Assembly: GCF_001902145.1 (NCBI RefSeq)
Contig: NZ_MRST01000026.1
Span: 116,342 to 180,341 of the forward strand
Length of the DNA stretch: 64,000 bases
Direction of reading: 5' to 3'
Source: Pseudomonas fluorescens
GTDB lineage: Bacteria > Pseudomonadota > Gammaproteobacteria > Pseudomonadales > Pseudomonadaceae
Part shown: positions 42,118 through 51,711 of the stretch, piece after piece
Numbering within the stretch: position 1 is the stretch's first letter
Layout of the letters: every line of letters starts with the position of its first letter
Made by a program: the position numbers and the translations under genes
The notes under the pieces: generated by a model
The model's database searches: none
Told to the model about the DNA's origin: nothing
Seen by the model: only the letters and a program-made list of their open reading frames with translations

Positions 42118-43545
42118 ATGCCGAATCGTGCCCCTCTCGATGCCAAGACCGCCCGCTGGCTCCCCTGGGTGGTAGCGATTGCCTTCTTCATGCAGTCGCT
42201 GGACGGGACGATTCTCAACACCGCGCTACCGGCCATGGCGCAGGACCTCGCGGAAAACCCGCTGCGCATGCAAGGGGTGGTGATCGCCTACATGCTCACC
42301 GTCGCCTTGCTGATTCCGGCGTCGGGCTGGATCGCTGACCGCTTTGGCACCAAGAAGATTTTCTTTGGCGCGATCATGCTGTTCAGCATCGGGTCGCTGC
42401 TGTGTGCGCTGTCCAATAGCTTGAGCATGCTGGTGGGCGCACGGGTGATCCAGGGCCTGGGCGGTGCGCTGATGCTGCCGGTCGGGCGGCTGGTGGTGCT
42501 GCGCGCTTATCCGCGCTCCGAGCTGGTGCGGATCATGGGCTTCATCACCATTCCCGGCCTGCTCGGCCCCTTGCTTGGCCCGACCATGGGCGGCTGGATG
42601 GTGCAATACCTGACCTGGCACTGGATCTTCCTGATCAACCTGCCGGTGGGCATGATCGGCTGCTATGCCGTGTGGAAATTCATCCCCGACCTGCGCGGCA
42701 GCGAGCGCACGCGCTTCGACGGCCTGGGCTTTCTGCTGTTCGGCGCGGCGATGGTGCTGATCACCATCGCGATGGAAGGCCTGGGCGAACTGCACCTGCC
42801 GCATCTGCGTGTGATATTGCTGCTGTTCGGCGGGTTCGCCTGCCTGGCGGCGTACTGGCTGCGCGCCGGGCATATCGATAACCCGCTGTTCTCGCCGGTG
42901 CTGTTCAAGACGCGCACCTTTGCCGTGGGGATTCTGGGCAATCTGTTTGCGCGCCTGGGCAGCGGCGCATTGCCGTTCCTGGTACCGCTGCTGCTGCAGG
43001 TGGCGCTGGGCTACTCGCCGTCGGAAGCGGGCATGAGCATGCTGCCGCTGGCAGCGGCGGCGATGTTCGCCAAGTCCATCGCACGCCCGCTTATCGAGCG
43101 CCTCGGCTACCGCATCGTCCTGACCGGCAACACCCTGGCCCTGGGCCTGATGCTGGCGAGCATGGGCCTGGTCAGCGAACAAACGCCCTACCCGCTGCTG
43201 TTGGCCATGCTGGCGGTACTGGGGGCCATCAACTCCCTGCAATTTACCGCCATGAACACCGTCACCCTGATCGACCTCGACGACGCCCAGGCCAGCAGCG
43301 GCAACAGCTTGCTGTCGGTGGTGGCGCAGTTGTCCCTGAGCCTGGGCGTGGCCTGTGCCGGTGCATTGCTCGGCGGCTTTACGGCCGAAGCCGGTAATGA
43401 CGGGGTCAATACAGTACTGGGCGCCTTCCAGCTGACCTTCCTCACCGTGGGCATCATGGCCATGCTGGCGGCGGCGATCTTCCTGCAACTGTCGCCCAAG
43501 GACGGCAAACGGCTGGTCAGCCGCGAGCACGATATCGAGCACTAA
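42118..43545 (+). CDS. MFS multidrug-type exporter, DHA2 group (MdtD-like)
   Basis: Inner-membrane transporter of 475 residues with about 14 hydrophobic segments. Landmarks are FFMQSLDGTILNTALPAMA in helix 1, GWIADRFGTKKIFF between helices 2 and 3, and ARVIQGLGGALMLPVGRLV in helix 4. It resembles E. coli MdtD. It starts 36 bp after the RhlA-like gene with AAGGG upstream, so the two are probably co-transcribed, which raises the idea of export of the HAA product or of a related amphiphile. This is inference from position only. Confidence 0.85.
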   Translation: MPNRAPLDAKTARWLPWVVAIAFFMQSLDGTILNTALPAMAQDLAENPLRMQGVVIAYMLTVALLIPASGWIADRFGTKKIFFGAIMLFSIGSLLCALSNSLSMLVGARVIQGLGGALMLPVGRLVVLRAYPRSELVRIMGFITIPGLLGPLLGPTMGGWMVQYLTWHWIFLINLPVGMIGCYAVWKFIPDLRGSERTRFDGLGFLLFGAAMVLITIAMEGLGELHLPHLRVILLLFGGFACLAAYWLRAGHIDNPLFSPVLFKTRTFAVGILGNLFARLGSGALPFLVPLLLQVALGYSPSEAGMSMLPLAAAAMFAKSIARPLIERLGYRIVLTGNTLALGLMLASMGLVSEQTPYPLLLAMLAVLGAINSLQFTAMNTVTLIDLDDAQASSGNSLLSVVAQLSLSLGVACAGALLGGFTAEAGNDGVNTVLGAFQLTFLTVGIMAMLAAAIFLQLSPKDGKRLVSREHDIEH

Positions 43546-43627
43546 CGGGCGTCTCGTCGAGAACTTGCGGGGAAAATCCCACGAGACTGGTACACTGCGC
43601 GACATTTTGTTTTGCAGAGCCAGTCCC

Positions 43628-45013
<1,386 letters not shown>

Positions 45014-45040
45014 CAACATAGTTACTGCAAGAACCGAATC

Positions 45041-45116
45041 AATGTGGGAGCTGGCTTGCCTGCGATAGCGACGGTGAATCCACTACCGCCATCGCAGGCA
45101 AGCCAGCTCCCACAGT
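45041..45116. repeat. REP pair, GTGGGAGCTGGCTTGCCTGC type
   Basis: Inverted pair (GTGGGAGCTGGCTTGCCTGC / GCAGGCAAGCCAGCTCCCAC) between dbpA and the YhiN-type gene. Confidence 0.87.
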
Positions 45117-45152
45117 GTTGATTGCATTTCAAATCAATAGTTTTGTGAGGAC

Positions 45153-46337
45153 ATGGCTGTGCGCTCGACCGAAGTTGTGATCATTGGCGCCGGCGCCGCA
45201 GGCTTGATGTGCGCGCTGACCGCCGCCGGGCGTGGGCGCAAGGTGATGTTGATCGACCACGCCAACAAGGCCGGCAAAAAAATCCTGATGTCCGGTGGCG
45301 GCCGCTGCAACTTCACCAACATGTACACGGAGCCTGCCAACTTCCTCTCGCACAACGCGCACTTCTGCAAATCCGCCCTGGCCCGCTATACCCAGTGGGA
45401 TTTCATCGGGCTGGTGGCCAAGCACGGCGTGCCGTACCACGAGAAGAAACTCGGCCAGCTGTTCTGCGACAACAAGTCCAGCGACATCCTCGGCATGCTG
45501 CTCGACGAATGCATCCAGACCGGCGTGAGCCTGCACCTGGACACCTCCATCGAGGCAATCGCCAAGCTCGAAAGCGGCTATCAACTGCAAACCACCCTGG
45601 GTGAGCTGCGCTGTGAATCCCTGGTGATCGCCACGGGCGGTTTGTCGATCCCGACGCTGGGCGCCACCGGTTTCGGTTACCAAGTGGCCAAACAATTCGG
45701 CCATGAACTGCTGCCGACCCGTGCCGGGCTGGTGCCGTTCACCATCACCGACCAGCTCAAGGAGTTGTGCGGCGAGTTGTCCGGCACCTCGGTCGACTGC
45801 CTGGTGAGCTGCAACGGCCAGAGCTTTCGCGAGAATATCCTGTTCACCCATCGCGGCCTGAGCGGGCCGGCGATTTTGCAGATTTCCTCGTATTGGCACT
45901 CCGGCGACACGGTAGAAATCAACCTGCTGCCCGACCACGACGCCCATGCCTGGCTGCAACAGCAACAGGCCGAACACCCCAACAGCGAGTTGAAAACCCT
46001 ACTGGGCGAGATCTTCACCAAGAAGATGGCCAACCTGCTGGCCCAAAGCTGGTTCGAATCCAAGCCGATGAAGCAGTACACCCATGCTGAAATTGCCGAT
46101 ATCGCGCAAAAGCTGGGGAACTGGCAACTGGTACCGGCCGGCACCGAGGGTTATCGCACTGCCGAGGTAACATTGGGCGGGGTGGATACGCGGGAAGTGT
46201 CGTCCAAGACCATGGAATCGCTGAAAAGCCCCGGTCTGTACTTTATCGGCGAAGTGCTGGACGTGACCGGCCACCTGGGCGGGTTCAACTTCCAGTGGGC
46301 CTGGGCATCGGGGTACGCGGCCGCGCAATACGCCTGA
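45153..46337 (+). CDS. YhiN/HI0933-type FAD-dependent oxidoreductase
   Basis: Flavoprotein of 394 residues. The FAD motif VVIIGAGAAGLMCALTAAGRG is at residues 7-27, followed by GKKILMSGGGRCNFTN, diagnostic of the HI0933/YhiN family, and a C-terminal FAD-closing segment GFNFQWAWASGYAAA. The biochemical role of the family is unknown. A GAGG motif lies only 2 nt before the ATG; a GTG two codons later would be better spaced, so the true start may be 45159. Confidence 0.88.
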   Translation: MAVRSTEVVIIGAGAAGLMCALTAAGRGRKVMLIDHANKAGKKILMSGGGRCNFTNMYTEPANFLSHNAHFCKSALARYTQWDFIGLVAKHGVPYHEKKLGQLFCDNKSSDILGMLLDECIQTGVSLHLDTSIEAIAKLESGYQLQTTLGELRCESLVIATGGLSIPTLGATGFGYQVAKQFGHELLPTRAGLVPFTITDQLKELCGELSGTSVDCLVSCNGQSFRENILFTHRGLSGPAILQISSYWHSGDTVEINLLPDHDAHAWLQQQQAEHPNSELKTLLGEIFTKKMANLLAQSWFESKPMKQYTHAEIADIAQKLGNWQLVPAGTEGYRTAEVTLGGVDTREVSSKTMESLKSPGLYFIGEVLDVTGHLGGFNFQWAWASGYAAAQYA

Positions 46338-46360
46338 CTTTCGCCTTGAAATGCAATCCC

Positions 46361-46448
46361 CTGTGGGAGCTGGCTTGTCGGGCCGCCGCATCGCTGCGAT
46401 AGCGGCGGTGAATTCAGCACCGCTATCGCAGGCAAGCCCGCTCCCACT
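46361..46448. repeat. REP pair with an altered arm
   Basis: GTGGGAGCTGGCTTG arm interrupted by TCGGGCCGCCGCATCGC before TGCGATAGCGG, with a normal right arm (CCGCTATCGCAGGCAAGCCCGCTCCCAC). The extra bases look like a small insertion within the left palindrome. Confidence 0.78.
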
Positions 46449-46559
46449 TTGGTTTTGCAGTGAGACTGAAAATTTTGCTGCCCGATGTGATCGCCACGCT
46501 TGCCGTGGCGTCCTTGATAGCTCAATTTAGCGACAACGTCCCGGAAGACTCCAGACTTC

Positions 46560-48743
46560 ATGTCATCGACCTCGTTCAAGCAGTCCATGCGGCGCCTGTG
46601 GGCGCTGGATAAATTCAGCTACAGCGTACGGGTGTTCATCGCCCTCACCGGCAGCATGGCGTTGTGTTGGTACCAGGATGAAATGACGCTGCTGATCCCG
46701 CTCTTCCTGGGGATTATCGCCAGCGCCCTGGCCGAGACCGATGACAGCTGGCAAGGCCGCCTCAACGCGCTGGCGGTGACACTGGTGTGTTTCAGCATTG
46801 CCGCGCTGTCGGTGGAGCTGCTGTTCCCTTACCCCTGGATATTTGCCATCGCCCTGGCCCTGGCCAGTTTCGGCCTGACCATGCTCGGCGCACTGGGCGA
46901 ACGCTATGGCGCGATTGCTTCGGCCACCTTGATTCTGTCGGTCTACACCATGATCGGCGTGGACCAGCGCGGCGGCGCCGTCACGGACTTCTGGCATGAG
47001 CCACTGTTGCTGGTCGCCGGTGCCGCCTGGTACGGCGTGCTGTCCGTGCTGTGGCAGGCGCTGTTTTCCAACCAGCCGGTGCAGCAGAGCCTGGCGCGAT
47101 TGTTCCGCGAGCTGGGGCGTTACCTCAAGCTCAAGTCATCGTTGTTCGAACCGATCCGGCAGCTGGATGTAGAAGCACGGCGCCTGGAGCTGGCCCAGCA
47201 AAATGGCCGGGTAGTCGCTGCGCTGAATGCCGCGAAGGAAATCATCTTGCACCGCGTCGGCAATGGGCGACCGGGCTCGAAGGTCAGCCGTTACCTGAAA
47301 CTGTACTTCCTGGCCCAGGACATCCACGAGCGCGCCAGTTCCTCCCACTACCCCTACAACGCCCTCACCGAAGCCTTCTTCCACAGCGATGTGCTGTTTC
47401 GCTGCCAGCGCTTGCTGCGCCAGCAAGGCAAGGCCTGCCAGACCCTGGCCGAGTCGATCCAGCTGCGCCAACCGTTCATCTATGACGACAGCTTTGCCCA
47501 AGCCCTGGGCGACCTCAACGCGTCCCTGGAGCACCTGCGCATCCAGAGCAACCCGGCCTGGCGTGGCCTGCTGCGGTCATTGCGCGCCTTGGCGGCCAAC
47601 CTGTCCACCCTCGACCGCCTGCTGGGCGACGCCAGCAACCCCGATGCCCTGGCCGACGCCACCGACAGCAACCTGCTGGACCGCGCCCCGCGCAACCTCA
47701 AGGAAATGTGGACGCGCCTGCGCACCCAACTCACGCCTACATCGCTGCTGTTTCGCCATGCCTTGCGCCTGTCCCTGGCGTTGACCGTCGGCTACGCGAC
47801 CCTGCACGCCATCCACGCGTCCCAGGGCTACTGGATCATCCTCACCACCCTGTTCGTCTGCCAGCCGAGCTACGGTGCCACCCGGCGCAAGCTCGGCCAG
47901 CGGATCATCGGCACCGCCATCGGCCTCACCGTGGCCTGGGCGCTGTTTGATCTGTTCCCTAACCCGGTGGTGCAGTCGATGTTCGCTATCGCCGCAGGTC
48001 TGGTGTTCTTTATCAACCGCACCACCCGCTACACCCTGGCGACGGCGGCGATCACCCTGATGGTGCTGTTCTGCTTCAACCAGGTGGGCGATGGCTATGG
48101 GCTGTTCCTGCCGCGCCTGTTCGATACCTTGCTCGGCAGCCTGATCGCGGGCCTGGCGGTGTTCCTGTTCCTGCCGGACTGGCAAGGCCGGCGCTTGAAC
48201 AAAGTGCTGGCCAACACGCTGACCTGCAACAGCATCTACCTGCGCCAGATCATGCAGCAATACGCCGCCGGCAAGAGCGACGACCTGGCCTACCGCCTGG
48301 CCCGTCGCAACGCCCACAACGCCGATGCCGCGCTGTCCACCACCCTGGCGAACATGCTGATGGAGCCTGGGCACTTCCGTAAGGAAGCCGACGTGGGCTT
48401 CCGCTTCCTGGTGCTGTCTCACACCTTGCTCAGCTATTTATCCGGGTTAGGCGCGCATCGCGATACCTCGCTACCGAGCGATGTGCGCGAGCACTTGATC
48501 GAAGGCGCGGGCAACAGCCTGGCGGCGAGCATCGATGAGATCGCCACCGGCCTGGCCAATAAACAGCCGATTGCGATCCAGAGTGATGACGAGGAAGCGC
48601 TGGCCGCCGAGCTTGAGCAAATGCCCGATGAGATCGACGAAGGGCAGCGGTTGGTACAGACGCAGTTGGCATTGATTTGCCGGCAGTTGGGGCCGTTGCG
48701 CACGTTGGCGGCGCATCTGATCAAGGATACCAGCGCGGCTTAG
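46560..48743 (+). CDS. yccS: YccS-type FUSC membrane protein
   Basis: Inner-membrane protein of 727 residues with the fusaric-acid-resistance (FUSC) layout. Two membrane blocks (about residues 20-190 and 390-535) each hold some five or six helices, separated and followed by cytosolic domains. The second block starts FRHALRLSLALTVGYATLHA and ends LIAGLAVFLFLPDW. Length and order match E. coli YccS. The transported compound is unknown; relatives export aromatic acids. There is no clear ribosome-binding site before the ATG at 46560. A REP pair follows the stop. Confidence 0.88.
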   Translation: MSSTSFKQSMRRLWALDKFSYSVRVFIALTGSMALCWYQDEMTLLIPLFLGIIASALAETDDSWQGRLNALAVTLVCFSIAALSVELLFPYPWIFAIALALASFGLTMLGALGERYGAIASATLILSVYTMIGVDQRGGAVTDFWHEPLLLVAGAAWYGVLSVLWQALFSNQPVQQSLARLFRELGRYLKLKSSLFEPIRQLDVEARRLELAQQNGRVVAALNAAKEIILHRVGNGRPGSKVSRYLKLYFLAQDIHERASSSHYPYNALTEAFFHSDVLFRCQRLLRQQGKACQTLAESIQLRQPFIYDDSFAQALGDLNASLEHLRIQSNPAWRGLLRSLRALAANLSTLDRLLGDASNPDALADATDSNLLDRAPRNLKEMWTRLRTQLTPTSLLFRHALRLSLALTVGYATLHAIHASQGYWIILTTLFVCQPSYGATRRKLGQRIIGTAIGLTVAWALFDLFPNPVVQSMFAIAAGLVFFINRTTRYTLATAAITLMVLFCFNQVGDGYGLFLPRLFDTLLGSLIAGLAVFLFLPDWQGRRLNKVLANTLTCNSIYLRQIMQQYAAGKSDDLAYRLARRNAHNADAALSTTLANMLMEPGHFRKEADVGFRFLVLSHTLLSYLSGLGAHRDTSLPSDVREHLIEGAGNSLAASIDEIATGLANKQPIAIQSDDEEALAAELEQMPDEIDEGQRLVQTQLALICRQLGPLRTLAAHLIKDTSAA

Positions 48744-48744
48744 G

Positions 48745-48815
48745 CCGCTATCGCAGGCAAGCCAGCTCCCACCTTGAAATGCATTCCAATGCGGGAGCCG
48801 GGCTTGCCCGCGATG
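48745..48815. repeat. REP pair after yccS
   Basis: A GCAGGCAAGCCAGCTCCCAC arm followed by a GCGGGAGCCGGGCTTGCCCGC arm: two different REP subtypes back to back. Confidence 0.8.
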
Positions 48816-48923
48816 AGCATAGGTATCTACACAACTCTGAAGCGTTCAACGGTAACCACGATGCGAAGCGAGCCGCTCTTGATCTGCCTTTGCTCTTCAG
48901 GCGCCCCGCTAAACCACGCTGGC

Positions 48924-49136
48924 CGAACGCAGGCTTGAATTCGTGGGTAACCCGGCAGGACGCCGGGTTAGCCGCCCCGCGCCACGGATGGCGCGTGGCG
49001 GCGGCCCACGGATTCAAGCATGCGTTCGGGCACACCGAGCCTAGGCGAGGTGCCGAGTGGTGGGGCAAGAGCGTTTTGCTTACTTTTGTCTGGGCCGGCA
49101 TTCCGGCTTTTCAAAAGTGAGCCGCTGTAAAAGCGG
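48924..49136. repeat. Structured multi-hairpin intergenic element
   Basis: A 24-bp outer stem (48924-48947 with 49005-49028, 22 of 24 matched) closes over two perfect hairpins (48949-48969, AACCCGGC/GCCGGGTT; 48978-48995, CGCGCCA/TGGCGCG), forming a cloverleaf-like shape. To the right follow three more nested hairpins: CACC...GGTG around GCCTAGGC (49033-49052), ACTTTTG...CAAAAGT around GCCGG/CCGGC (49082-49118), and CCGCT/AGCGG (49122-49136). I believe related copies recur in other P. fluorescens genomes, but that is from memory. It encodes no protein I can recognise. Confidence 0.7.
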
Positions 49137-49207
49137 AACCCTAAGTGGCCGTTACCGCAGGAACGGATATACACGCGGTCAGATCCAACATCCTGGTCGG
49201 CTGTAAG

Positions 49208-49240
49208 GCCGCCATCGCAGGCAAGCCAGCTCCCACATTT
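49208..49240. repeat. Single REP palindrome
   Basis: One copy of GCAGGCAAGCCAGCTCCCAC without an inverted partner, downstream of the structured element. Confidence 0.7.
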
Positions 49241-49369
49241 GGATCGCGGCGCATCAGTTAGATCAGCGTCGGCTGTCAGTCCGTCACGGGAGCAAGCTCC
49301 CTCGCCACAGGTCCAGCACCGCCCCAAAGTTGTGTAGATACCTATGCCGCGATGAGGCCCGCAAGAACG

Positions 49370-50107
49370 CTACATCCCATGCGCCTTCATCAACCGCGCA
49401 TAACTGCCATCAGCCTTCATCCTGGCGATCTCCCGATCAAAACCGGCAACAATCTGCGCATGCTCGGGGTTCTTCAAACTCACCAGGATGTGCAGGCTGT
49501 TCTCGCTCAAAGGCTTGCCCACAAACGCCACCGCATTGCGCACCCGCAGCGACTCCCGAGCCAGGTAATAACGCGCTACGTATTCATCTTCCAGCGTCAA
49601 CCTCACCCGCCGCGCAGCGAGCATGCGCACCGCCATGGCGAAGTTGTGCACCGGCACTTTCTGTAGCTGAATGTCTTGATCGAACGCCGCCGAGTAGGCG
49701 TAACCGCGTACCACGGCGATGGTCTCGTCGTGCAGTCGGGCCAGGCTGTGATATTCGATGGCATCGTCACTGCGCTTGAGAAAGCGCACACGGTTAAGCA
49801 GGTACTCAGCAGAAAACTGGCCAAACTGCGTGCGGGCCTCGTCGTACCAGGCGTTGATCAGCACATCGTAGCGCCCATCCCCCACGCCCTTGAGCGCGCG
49901 GGCCCAGGGCACCTGTTCAAAATCACTGGCGTACCCCGCGCGGGCCAGGGCGGTGCTGACGATATCCGTGGCCAAACCGCCATTGACCAAGGTGGCATCG
50001 GTGAACGGTGGCCAGCCATCCGCCACCAGACGCAGACGCTGCGCCAGCACCGGTTGGGCCAGCAGCAGCACTGCGATCAAAGCGACAGCACGAGTCAATC
50101 GCGGCAT
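49370..50107 (-). CDS. Orphan periplasmic solute-binding protein (SBP family 3)
   Basis: Periplasmic protein of 245 residues with a signal peptide (about 1-21, cleavage after VLAQ). The N-terminal RLRLVADGWPPFTDATLVNGGLATDIV and VPWARALKGVGDGRYDVLINAW are family-3 polar-amino-acid-type binding motifs. The ATG at 50107 has AAGGA 9 nt upstream; the frame runs 43 codons further without support. No ABC permease or ATPase lies nearby, so it is either a stand-alone sensor partner or feeds a distant transporter. The ligand cannot be told. Confidence 0.82.
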   Translation of the reverse strand: MPRLTRAVALIAVLLLAQPVLAQRLRLVADGWPPFTDATLVNGGLATDIVSTALARAGYASDFEQVPWARALKGVGDGRYDVLINAWYDEARTQFGQFSAEYLLNRVRFLKRSDDAIEYHSLARLHDETIAVVRGYAYSAAFDQDIQLQKVPVHNFAMAVRMLAARRVRLTLEDEYVARYYLARESLRVRNAVAFVGKPLSENSLHILVSLKNPEHAQIVAGFDREIARMKADGSYARLMKAHGM

Positions 50108-50304
50108 GCTCAAAGTCCTTGGCGGGCAGGCGGTGGCCTGATAACAGTAGCTCATCAATGAGCCTGCATTGCAGATTACACAAAGCAGCCAGCAGCGCAC
50201 GCACTCAATGATGGCAAATTGACGCCATTCACACATTTGCCAATTTTAGACAGCGGCGCCCGCCGCGCTTACTATCCAGGCACGTCTTTACAAGAGCACA
50301 CATC

Positions 50305-50757
50305 ATGACGGTTGATTGGGTTTGCAAACATCACGACGACTTGGGCAAGGACCAGCTGTACGCCGTCCTGCGCTTGCGCAGCAAGGTATTCGTCGTCGAG
50401 CAGAAATGCGCGTATCAGGACATCGACGGGCAGGACCTGGCGGGTGACACCCATCACCTGATGGCCTGGCAAGATAATGAGCTATTGGCTTACCTGCGCC
50501 TGCTGGACCCGGAGTCCCAGGGCGGCGACGTGGTGGTCGGCCGGGTGATCGTCGCGCCATCGGCACGCGGCACCGGGTTGGGGCACACGATGATGGAAGA
50601 GGCCCTCAAGCAGATTGAAGAACTCTGGCCCGAGACACCGATCTTTCTGTCAGCTCAGGCGCATTTGCAGGAGTACTACGGGCGGTATGGGTTTGTAGTG
50701 GCGGGTGAGGAATACCTGGAGGACGATATTCCACATATCGGTATGCGGCGCCTCTGA
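50305..50757 (+). CDS. elaA: ElaA-like GNAT acetyltransferase
   Basis: Cytosolic acetyltransferase of 150 residues. It starts with the ElaA pattern (YAVLRLRSKVFVVEQKCAYQDIDGQD) and has the acetyl-CoA loop VIVAPSARGTGLGHTMM (about 82-98), then AQAHLQEYYGRYGF. The physiological acceptor of ElaA proteins is not established. AGAG precedes the ATG. It diverges from the binding-protein gene across 197 bp. Confidence 0.9.
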   Translation: MTVDWVCKHHDDLGKDQLYAVLRLRSKVFVVEQKCAYQDIDGQDLAGDTHHLMAWQDNELLAYLRLLDPESQGGDVVVGRVIVAPSARGTGLGHTMMEEALKQIEELWPETPIFLSAQAHLQEYYGRYGFVVAGEEYLEDDIPHIGMRRL

Positions 50758-50759
50758 GG

Positions 50760-50831
50760 GCGCCATCGCAGGCAAGCCAGCTCCCACACTGGAACGCATT
50801 CAACTGTGGGAGCCGGGCTTGCCCGCGATAG
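50760..50831. repeat. REP pair after elaA
   Basis: Mixed pair like that at 48745: a GCAGGCAAGCCAGCTCCCAC arm then a GTGGGAGCCGGGCTTGCCCGC arm. It lies between convergent genes. Confidence 0.82.
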
Positions 50832-50854
50832 CGTCAGCCCTGCCACCGCTAAAC

Positions 50855-51151
50855 TCAGGGATAGCCCAACACCTGCTTGATCGACGCCAGATTAGCCTCG
50901 ATCCACCCCCGATCAATCGCCCCCCAGTCCCGAATCCGATAGCACCCGGCATGGTTACGCGCACCGTCCTCCTGCTCGAACTCACACACAATATCCAGAT
51001 CGGCCAACGCCGCAATCGTGTCCTGGGCGGTACGCCGAGGCATGCCGGTGGCCTCGGTCAGCGCCGGGACGCTGCTGGCCAGTTGGCTGTCGATCAAGTA
51101 CGCCACGTACAGGCGGCGGTAGAAGCTGCTTTTGGTCTTGCTCACATCCAT
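50855..51151 (-). CDS. Winged-helix DNA-binding protein
   Basis: Protein of 98 residues. The middle part ASSVPALTEATGMPRRTAQDTIAALADLDI is a clear winged helix-turn-helix of the MarR-like or DUF977-like kind, followed by a short wing and a C-terminal helix ending in VLGYP. It has no ligand domain. It lies 17 nt downstream of the metallopeptidase gene on the same strand, so the two are probably co-transcribed. Target genes unknown. Confidence 0.78.
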   Translation of the reverse strand: MDVSKTKSSFYRRLYVAYLIDSQLASSVPALTEATGMPRRTAQDTIAALADLDIVCEFEQEDGARNHAGCYRIRDWGAIDRGWIEANLASIKQVLGYP

Positions 51152-51168
51152 GGTCAGTCGCCTTGGGG

Positions 51169-51669
51169 TTAGGGCTTGCCCTGCAAATCGCGCCAGGTGA
51201 GGTACACACGCAGGTCGAATTCCACCTGATGGTAGCCCGGCATCATGTATTGGCAGAGTTTATAGAACGCCTTGTTGTGGTCCGACTCCTTGAAGTGCGC
51301 CAGCTCGTGCACCACGATCATGCGCAGAAACTCCGGGGCCGCCTCCTTGAACAGCGAAGCGATGCGGATCTCTTTCTTGGATTTGAGATTACCGCCCTGC
51401 ACCCGGGAAATCGTGGTGTGCAAACCCAAGGCACGATGGGTCAGGTCCAGGCGGTTGTCGAACAGCACTTTGTCGATAGACGGCGCGTTACGCAGGTGCT
51501 CCTGCTTCAAGGCCAGGGCATAGGCGTACAGGGCCTTGTCGCTCTGCACCGCATGGCGTTCGGGGTAACGCTGTTCCAGGTAGGCCCCCAACTGGTCCTT
51601 GGCGATCAGTTGGCGCACTTGCTCCTGGAGTGCGGCGGGGTAGGCCTGGAGGTATTTCAACGCGGTCAT
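51169..51669 (-). CDS. YgjP-like M48-type zinc metallopeptidase
   Basis: Soluble protein of 166 residues. The zinc motif HELAH at residues 121-125 is followed by FKESDHNKAFYKLCQYMMPGY, the YgjP/DUF45 pattern, with a third histidine near 131. There is no signal peptide or membrane segment. Its substrate is unknown; a cytosolic processing role is likely. It precedes the winged-helix gene by 17 nt. Confidence 0.85.
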   Translation of the reverse strand: MTALKYLQAYPAALQEQVRQLIAKDQLGAYLEQRYPERHAVQSDKALYAYALALKQEHLRNAPSIDKVLFDNRLDLTHRALGLHTTISRVQGGNLKSKKEIRIASLFKEAAPEFLRMIVVHELAHFKESDHNKAFYKLCQYMMPGYHQVEFDLRVYLTWRDLQGKP

Positions 51670-51711
51670 GGGCTCTGCAACGCAATTGGGACGGGCGCCA
51701 GTGTAGCGAAT

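Larger units (their letters stand above)
48744..49369. other. Gene-free 626-bp gap packed with repeats
   Basis: No credible gene. It holds a REP pair (48745-48815), a structured multi-hairpin element (48924-49136), a single REP palindrome (49208-49240), a half copy of the GAGGGAGC palindrome (about 49286-49312), and the end of the convergent periplasmic-protein gene on the right. Confidence 0.75.
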
